From contig JAESUD010000027.1 of assembly GCA_016763335.1 (NCBI GenBank), forward strand, positions 1-8,892: DNA of 8,892 nt, read 5' to 3'. Under the pieces are notes generated by a model. It was given only the letters and a program-made list of their open reading frames with translations, was not told the DNA's origin and searched no databases. The DNA comes from Emcibacteraceae bacterium (lineage in GTDB: Bacteria; Pseudomonadota; Alphaproteobacteria; Sphingomonadales; Emcibacteraceae). Made by a program: the position numbers and the translations under genes. Every line of letters begins with the position of its first letter. Within the stretch, counting starts at the first letter, position 1. Shown here one piece after another: positions 1-4,812 of this stretch.

Positions 1-528
1 GCCGAACCGGAACTGCCCGATGTTCGTCCGGAGGTGCTTAACCAGATAACCGCCTATCAACTTGTTTCTATGCTAGAAGGGGTGGTTCAACGGGGAACTG
101 GTGTTCGTATTCGCGCGCTTCGTCGTCCTCTTGCTGGCAAAACCGGAACAACGGATGAAAGTTTTGATACGTGGTTTGTTGGCTTCTCACCTGATCTTGT
201 GGTTGGTGTGTTTGTCGGCTTTGATGCGCCGCGTTCCCTTGGTCGCGGTGAAGAGGGATCATCAGTTGCGGTACCGATTTTTCGTGATTTTATGGCCGAT
301 GCCCTTAAGGGCGAAAATCCGATCCCATTCCGTATTCCCGAAGGGGTGCGGCTCGTCCGGGTTGATCCGGTTACAGGGCAACTCGCTAATATGGGAACAA
401 AAAATGCAATCCTTGAAGCTTTCAGACAAGGTTCGTTTCCAAATAAAGACGGACAAGTACTTGACGGATTAAATTCACTAGTGCAAACAAAGACCAAGCT
501 GCGTACGGGAACCGGCGGCATATATTAA
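1..528 (+). CDS. mrcA: Penicillin-binding protein 1A, C-terminal part (5' end outside window)
   Basis: This is the last 175 codons of a bifunctional class A penicillin-binding protein, which polymerises and cross-links peptidoglycan from the periplasmic face of the inner membrane. The reading frame is open from base 1, so the gene starts upstream. The visible part holds the end of the transpeptidase domain. The KTG box (KTGTT, codons at 139-153) lines the beta-lactam-binding active site and is followed by the typical DTWFVGF and VGVFVGFD strands. The SxxK and SxN motifs and the glycosyltransferase domain must lie upstream. The tail ends TGTGGIY, close to the TGGLY ending I associate with alphaproteobacterial PBP1A proteins. 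Three TAA codons follow one another in frame (526-534). prfB starts 21 bases downstream on the same strand, a known alphaproteobacterial neighbourhood, and may be co-transcribed. The family call is secure. The symbol mrcA/ponA is inferred from the family and the prfB neighbour. Confidence 0.93.
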   Translation, partial: AEPELPDVRPEVLNQITAYQLVSMLEGVVQRGTGVRIRALRRPLAGKTGTTDESFDTWFVGFSPDLVVGVFVGFDAPRSLGRGEEGSSVAVPIFRDFMADALKGENPIPFRIPEGVRLVRVDPVTGQLANMGTKNAILEAFRQGSFPNKDGQVLDGLNSLVQTKTKLRTGTGGIY

Positions 529-549
529 TAATAAAAATGGTCTTAAAAA

Positions 550-1678
550 ATGAAAGCTGAAATCCTCAATTCTGCAAATAAAATCAAGCAGTCTCTTGCA
601 CTGCTGAGGAGGCATCTTTGACTGGGATGTTGCCCTTGATCGTTACGAAGAATTAACCGCCCTATCCGAAGATCCCGCATTATGGGACAAGCCGTCGAGT
701 GCTCAGGCACTGATGAAAGAACGTACTAAACTTGAGCAATCCATAAATCTCTGTAATGATGTTCAGAGCGAGCTTGACGATAATATCGAGCTTATTGAAC
801 TTGGCGAGTTAGAAAATGATAAAGAGATTATCGCCGAAGCCGAAGCTGCCATTGAAAAACTTACCGCTAAAGCCGGTGAGTTAGAGCTTCAAACCTTGCT
901 GAGCGGTGAAGCAGACGCAAATCATACTTATCTTGAAATAAATTCAGGGGCAGGTGGCACGGAAAGTCAGGATTGGGCCAATATGCTGCTTCGTATGTAT
1001 ACTCGCTGGGCCAATGCCCATGGCTGCAAGGTCAACTTGATAGAAATGCATAACGGCGAAGAAGCCGGTATTAAATCAGCAACCATCGAAATTAAGGGTG
1101 AAAATGCCTATGGTTGGCTTAAAACTGAAAGTGGTGTTCACAGGCTGGTGAGAATTTCACCGTTTGATAGTAACGCAAAACGCCATACCAGTTTTGCCAG
1201 TGTTTGGGTTTACCCGGTAATTGATGATGATTTTGAGGTGGATATCAACGAAAGCGACCTGCGAACGGACACTTACCGTGCTTCTGGCGCTGGCGGTCAA
1301 CACGTAAATACCACGGATAGTGCCGTACGCATAACACACATTCCCACCAATATCGTTGTGCAATGTCAAAATGATCGCAGCCAACATAAAAACCGCGCAA
1401 CGGCCATGAACATGTTAAAAGCCCGCCTTTATGAGGCCGAGCTGCAGCGTCGCGAAGAAGCGGCACACGATGTACATGATAGTAAAACAGACATTGGTTG
1501 GGGTCATCAAATCCGCTCATACGTCTTGCAACCCTATCAAATGGTTAAAGACCTACGTACAGGCGTTGAAAGTAGTCAACCGGACAAAGTATTAGACGGC
1601 GAAATTGATTTATTCATCAACGCCGCTCTTGCTGCAAGGGTGCAGGGAACGAGCAGTGAGGTTGATGATATTGAATAG
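550..1678 (+). CDS. prfB: Peptide chain release factor 2 (RF2), made by programmed +1 frameshift
   Basis: RF2 recognises UGA and UAA stop codons in the ribosome and triggers peptide release. The gene reads as join(550..618,620..1678). Twenty-three codons run from ATG 550 to CTT 618, the next in-frame codon is TGA (619-621), and shifting +1 there gives Asp (GAC 620-622) followed by 351 more residues. The product is 375 aa, against 365 in E. coli. Near residues 203-205 lies SPF, the RF2 anticodon-like tripeptide that separates it from RF1 (PxT). GGQ, the peptidyl-tRNA hydrolysis motif, is at about 248-250 (bases 1292-1300). The residue four before GGQ is Ala, the common form, rather than the Thr of E. 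coli K-12. The ATG at 550 is the only normal start after the frame's last stop (532-534). No good Shine-Dalgarno precedes it, so translation may be coupled to the PBP1A gene. The ATG at 713 would lose the N-terminal 54 residues and is not the start. Confidence 0.97.
607..622 (+). promoter_or_regulatory. prfB: prfB +1 programmed ribosomal frameshift site (autoregulation)
   Basis: The layout is AGG AGG CAT CTT TGA C. An internal Shine-Dalgarno-like AGGAGG (607-612) sits three bases before the slippery CTT codon (616-618), followed by TGA (619-621) and C (622). E. coli prfB has AGG GGG TAT CTT TGA C with the same spacing. By the known mechanism, low RF2 stalls the ribosome at UGA, the internal SD strains the mRNA, the CUU-bound tRNA slips to UUU, and RF2 is made. 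High RF2 terminates after 23 residues. The UGA-C context is a weak stop, which favours shifting. The frame is closed in zero phase and open to the end of RF2 in +1, so the signal is needed for expression. Confidence 0.96.
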
Positions 1679-1704
1679 GGAACGCTAAATTGACTTAAAA
1701 ATAG

Positions 1705-1731
1705 AAAAAGCGAGCTAAATGCTCGCTTTTT
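1705..1731. terminator. Bidirectional intrinsic terminator between prfB and the bactofilin gene
   Basis: The perfect stem GCGAGC (1710-1715) / GCTCGC (1721-1726) has a five-base TAAAT loop. It is flanked by A5 on the left and T7 on the right, so the A and T runs extend the pairing to 11 base pairs. Read rightward it ends in a U7 tract 26 bases after the prfB stop. Read leftward it also ends in a U5 tract 19 bases after the bactofilin stop. This fits a shared terminator between converging genes. Confidence 0.88.
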
Positions 1732-1750
1732 TTGTTTTTATTGCTTTAGA

Positions 1751-2257
1751 TTAGAGTAGATCAACGATTGTTTTTTTTTGATCTGAGTCTTTTGCATCTT
1801 GATTGGCAGAAACAACTTTTGTTGTGTTGTTATTACTTGTTGCCGAATTCGTGCCATTGCTTTGATGGCTAAGGTTACCCTCGATAAAGGCGCCTGCTTC
1901 AATACTTAATGTTTGATGACATAGGTCGCCAGTAATTTTTGCGGATTTTTCAACGCGGATATTACGGCCAGTGATACTACCTTTTACCGTGCCTTTAACA
2001 ATAACATCGTCAGCGTTAACTTTGCCTTTAACAGTACCATGCTCACCGATTGTAAGTGAATTGCTTTTAATATCGCCTTCAACAGTACCATCAAGTTGAA
2101 TTTCCCCTGATGTCGAAACATTACCTTTAATCACAACATCTGAACTGATAATAGATGGAACTGAGTTTGCCGGTGCTTTCATTGCTTTGTTATCCTTAGG
2201 TGTCAAAGTTGATTTTGTATCAACTGTCGAATTTTTGTTGTTTGATCTTTTGAACAT
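1751..2257 (-). CDS. Bactofilin (DUF583/PF04519 polymer-forming cytoskeletal protein)
   Basis: This 168-residue protein has the bactofilin layout: a polar disordered N-terminus (about 1-34), a beta-helical core (about 35-131) and a polar Asn/Ser/Thr-rich tail (about 132-168). The core shows the repeating hydrophobic-Gly pattern of stacked beta-helix turns (VVIKGNV, IQLDGTVEGDI, LTIGEHGTVKGKV, VIVKGTVKGSI, AKITGDL, FIEGNL). Family members self-assemble into membrane-associated filaments that position cell-wall enzymes. The ATG lies inside the 3' end of the M23 gene (38-base overlap, different frame), with AAGG at 2267-2270, nine bases before the start, so translation is probably coupled. The closest functional analogues are BacA-type bactofilins encoded beside membrane M23 endopeptidases and H. 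pylori CcmA. The family is certain. A role in local wall growth, stalk, bud or curvature is inferred from the partner gene. Confidence 0.95.
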   Translation of the reverse strand: MFKRSNNKNSTVDTKSTLTPKDNKAMKAPANSVPSIISSDVVIKGNVSTSGEIQLDGTVEGDIKSNSLTIGEHGTVKGKVNADDVIVKGTVKGSITGRNIRVEKSAKITGDLCHQTLSIEAGAFIEGNLSHQSNGTNSATSNNNTTKVVSANQDAKDSDQKKTIVDLL

Positions 2258-3425
2258 CTTTAGCTGCCTTTATTACTTTCAAAGGGTCGATCGGTTTACC
2301 ATTAAACCAAATTTCATAATGAAGATGCGTACTTTGGCTTCTTCCTGTACTACCCATAAGGCCAATAAGTTGATTTTCAGTTACCTTTTCGCCCTTTTTA
2401 ACCTTTAACTTTGAAAGATGGCCATATCGTGACCGAAACCCATTACCGTGATCTATCTCAATGAACAATCCAAACGAACCATTTCGTCCTGCTCTTTTTA
2501 TAATACCGTCGCCACTGGCATTAATAGGGGTATTGCGCCATCCGGCCATATCGATGCCTTTATGAGTGGCCCATTTCTTCGTAAACGGATCGCGCCTTAC
2601 ACCAAATTTACTTGAAATATAATATTTTTCTGGTGGTGTCGCTGTAGGAAGGTAAGCAATTGCCATTGCAAGGTCTTCAAGATTGCTTCGCTTGGTGTAA
2701 AGCTGATTGAATGAGCTATTATCCATATCGATGTCATTTATGCCATTTTCAAGGCCAATGAAAGGACCACCTTGAGCACGGACAGAAGAAGGAAGGTCAT
2801 CCCCAGCAAGTTCAAGCATCTTTTCAACATCTATGCCAGCACCAGTTAAGGTATCTTTTAATAATACTAGTTTACTGTCCACATTATCAGTTAACATCCG
2901 AATGGTATTATTTTGCTCCATTTCAATATGTTTTAGATCAACATAAATTTGGTCAAGGCCATTTTCACGGATTAAATTACGTGCTTCATTATCTAAAGTG
3001 TCATCATAATCATCATCAGCAATGTCATTATCAAGAATGGTAATGTCATCGGCTGGTATTGTTACGGTATTATCCTGTTCAAGCACTTGTTGAATATATT
3101 GTTGACGTTGTTCAAGAGCAGTTGCCGATTTTTGAATGTTGTTTTTAAGCTGTTTATATTGTGTTTCAAGTTCATCATAATTGCTACTTGCGATTTCAAC
3201 TTCACTGTCTTTTTCATTAATTATTTGGTTTATATAGACATAATTATAGGACGCGACAACGAACCATAACGTAAATCCAATTAGAAAAACGCTGGAAAAA
3301 ATCTGTATTTTTTGTGAAACAGTGACAAAACGGACATCACCATTGGTCCTGAAATATAATTGTCTTTCAGGAAAGTAGCGATCTGCTTTATCATTCAACC
3401 AATTGATAATACTACTAATTTTCAA
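2220..3425 (-). CDS. Membrane-anchored M23 (LytM-type) peptidoglycan endopeptidase, bactofilin partner
   Basis: The 401-residue protein probably cleaves peptide cross-links in the cell wall. In order it has a basic cytoplasmic tail (1-38, containing FPERQLYFRTNGDVRFV), one transmembrane helix (about 41-60), a predicted coiled coil (about 68-118), a very acidic linker (about 125-147), a helical segment to about 260, and an M23 domain (about 268-385). The catalytic set is intact: HKGID gives zinc ligands H288 and D292, YGH gives H336, and HLH gives H367 and ligand H369, so it looks active rather than a degenerate EnvC/NlpD-like activator. The start is TTG, with GAGAG (3432-3436) six bases upstream. 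An in-frame stop at 3435-3437 excludes longer forms, and the nearby ATG is in another frame. It overlaps the downstream bactofilin gene by 38 bases. The arrangement resembles the LmdC-BacA pair of stalked alphaproteobacteria, in which, as I recall, the cytoplasmic tail contacts the bactofilin. That match is inferred. Confidence 0.92.
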   Translation of the reverse strand: MKISSIINWLNDKADRYFPERQLYFRTNGDVRFVTVSQKIQIFSSVFLIGFTLWFVVASYNYVYINQIINEKDSEVEIASSNYDELETQYKQLKNNIQKSATALEQRQQYIQQVLEQDNTVTIPADDITILDNDIADDDYDDTLDNEARNLIRENGLDQIYVDLKHIEMEQNNTIRMLTDNVDSKLVLLKDTLTGAGIDVEKMLELAGDDLPSSVRAQGGPFIGLENGINDIDMDNSSFNQLYTKRSNLEDLAMAIAYLPTATPPEKYYISSKFGVRRDPFTKKWATHKGIDMAGWRNTPINASGDGIIKRAGRNGSFGLFIEIDHGNGFRSRYGHLSKLKVKKGEKVTENQLIGLMGSTGRSQSTHLHYEIWFNGKPIDPLKVIKAAKDVQKIKQQKFDS

Positions 3426-3550
3426 TTTTAACTCTCATAAATAAAAATTCAACCCAAACGGATTTCTTAAAATAATGTACGAATCGTTTAAAACTACCCC
3501 GGATATGATAACAAAAAAGTTAATAAAGCAAACATTTTTAAAAAGATATT
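3426..3550 (-). promoter_or_regulatory. Gap upstream of the M23 gene: RBS clear, promoter only tentative
   Basis: This AT-rich gap separates the DUF455 stop from the M23 start. On the minus strand GAGAG at 3432-3436 is a fair ribosome binding site for the TTG start and decides it. I see no GC-rich intrinsic terminator after the DUF455 gene, only an AT-only palindrome (TTTTTAAAAA, 3535-3544). A weak promoter-like pair, TTGCTT followed after 15 bases by TATCAT, is readable on the minus strand in the upstream half, but its short spacing makes it uncertain. Read-through from the glnE-bcp-DUF455 transcript is possible. No convincing small gene or RNA was found here. Confidence 0.35.
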
Positions 3551-4345
3551 TTACTTGCCAACAAATGGCATATAAAAACTTTCAGTAAACCCAGCTTCAG
3601 TTCTAGCTGCTATATTAAAGGGTGGTTTTAGGCTGCCGGAAAAATATTTATCCACTAAATTTCGGTAAGTAATTTCAGGGGTAAGGTTTTTTTTATCACA
3701 TAAATAATTAAACCATTTTTGTCCGGCCCTGACATGTTCGATTTCTTCTGTATAGATGGTTTGCAGTATTTCAACGGATTGCTGGTCACCTGCCCCCTGA
3801 AATTTTCTGATAATGCCGGGGGTCACATCAAGTCCACGTGCTTCAAGTACAAGCGGTACCACTGCAAGGCGGGCAAGAAGATCATGGGCAGTATCTTCGG
3901 CCGATTTCCACAGACCATCATGGGCGGGAAGGGAGCCGTAAAATGTATCAAGATTTTCTAGTCTATTATTAAGCAGCTCAAAATGTCGAGCTTCATCATT
4001 TGCTACCCTGACCCAGTCATCAATAAATTCTTTTGGCATGCCTTCGCCAAACCGTAATACAATATCCCAGGCAAGATCAATGGCATTAAGTTCAATATGG
4101 GCGATGGCGTGGAGCATGGCAATGCGAGAGGCTCTTGCTTTGGCTTTACGTCTTTTTGGCATGTCTTTGGGTAACATTAATACTGGCTTATTTGGCCGTC
4201 CGGGGCGTTGTGGGGCGGTTTTATCGAATTTAAGCTGATATTCGCCGTCAAACCATGCTTTGGATGCCTGGTGCGTGATGCTGACCTTTTCTGCTGTTGT
4301 TGATGCTTCAAGTGCTTTTAAGGCTGCAGCAGCAATGGTGATCAT
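3551..4345 (-). CDS. DUF455 ferritin-like protein (COG2833), probable diiron protein
   Basis: This is a 264-residue soluble protein of the DUF455 family (PF04305), a ferritin-like four-helix-bundle group of unknown function. A full carboxylate/histidine set is visible: E85 in AHIELNAIDLAWD, E118xxH121 in DEARHFELL, E168 in VLEARGLD and E201xxH204 in EEIEHVRAG. This is the E, ExxH, E, ExxH plan of diiron proteins, with 33 residues between members of each pair. Most of the rest is helical and polar, and no signal peptide or membrane segment is seen. A basic patch (KRRKAKARASR, 64-74) precedes the first ligand helix. The ATG overlaps the bcp stop as ATGA (4342-4345), which implies translational coupling. 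The best upstream GAGG is 13 bases away, so coupling probably drives initiation. The peroxiredoxin partner hints at an oxidative or iron-linked role, but the substrate is unknown. The family call is firm. Metal binding is inferred. Confidence 0.92.
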   Translation of the reverse strand: MITIAAAALKALEASTTAEKVSITHQASKAWFDGEYQLKFDKTAPQRPGRPNKPVLMLPKDMPKRRKAKARASRIAMLHAIAHIELNAIDLAWDIVLRFGEGMPKEFIDDWVRVANDEARHFELLNNRLENLDTFYGSLPAHDGLWKSAEDTAHDLLARLAVVPLVLEARGLDVTPGIIRKFQGAGDQQSVEILQTIYTEEIEHVRAGQKWFNYLCDKKNLTPEITYRNLVDKYFSGSLKPPFNIAARTEAGFTESFYMPFVGK

Positions 4346-4803
4346 AGTTGTTTAACAGCCTCTAACACAGCTTCAACATGACCGTCGACTTTAACTTTTC
4401 GCCATATTTGCTTAATCATGCCGTCTTTACCAATTAAAAAGGTTGCCCGTTCAATACCCATATATTCACGTCCATAAAGCTTCTTTTTGACCCAGACACC
4501 ATAACTATCACAAAGTGTGTCGTCTTCATCAACGATTAGTTTGACCGTTAGGTTATGTTTTTTTATGAAGTTTTGATGTTTTTTAACACTGTCTTTTGAG
4601 GCGCCGAGAATAACAGTATCAAGGGCGGTAAATTGGTCCTTTATACTACTGAACCCAATTGATTCCTTAGTACAGCCCGGCGTGTTATCTTTTGGATAAA
4701 AAAAGAGTATGATGTTTTTATTTGAAAAATCATCAAGGCTAACATTATTTCCGGTTTCGTCTGGTAGGTTAAAGTTCGGGGCTTTCTGGCCAATTTCAAG
4801 CAT
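4342..4803 (-). CDS. bcp: Thioredoxin-dependent peroxiredoxin, Bcp/PrxQ type
   Basis: This 153-residue cytoplasmic thiol peroxidase reduces hydrogen peroxide and organic hydroperoxides. The length matches the family. The active-site loop YPKDNTPGCTKE carries the peroxidatic Cys44 and its Pro/Thr partners. Arg119 in GIERATFLIG is the usual active-site arginine. The position five residues after Cys44, where E. coli Bcp and plant PrxQ carry the resolving cysteine, is Ile49. The only other cysteine is Cys98 (DDTLCDSYGVW), so this is either a 1-Cys enzyme or one that resolves through a distant Cys. The start follows AGGA (4811-4814) by seven bases, and that site overlaps the TAG stop of glnE. The 9-base gap to glnE and the ATGA overlap with the DUF455 gene indicate one operon. 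Confidence 0.95.
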   Translation of the reverse strand: MLEIGQKAPNFNLPDETGNNVSLDDFSNKNIILFFYPKDNTPGCTKESIGFSSIKDQFTALDTVILGASKDSVKKHQNFIKKHNLTVKLIVDEDDTLCDSYGVWVKKKLYGREYMGIERATFLIGKDGMIKQIWRKVKVDGHVEAVLEAVKQL

Positions 4804-4812
4804 ATTTATGTC

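Noticed and set aside
619..621. In-frame TGA making prfB look like a pseudogene
   Set aside because: The exact frameshift layout and intact SPF and GGQ motifs downstream show normal RF2 autoregulation, not decay.
1157..1520. Minus-strand open frames within prfB
   Set aside because: They are antisense to the highly conserved RF2 catalytic region and show no domain pattern or ribosome binding site.
3479..3487. ACGA-A-TCGT inverted repeat upstream of the M23 gene
   Set aside because: It is too short to support a binding site or hairpin, with no second copy.
3535..3544. TTTTTAAAAA palindrome after the DUF455 gene, considered as a terminator
   Set aside because: There are no GC pairs in the stem, so it would not form a stable terminator hairpin.
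3719..4238. Plus-strand open frames opposite the DUF455 gene
   Set aside because: They are antisense to an intact DUF455 frame with all ligand motifs.
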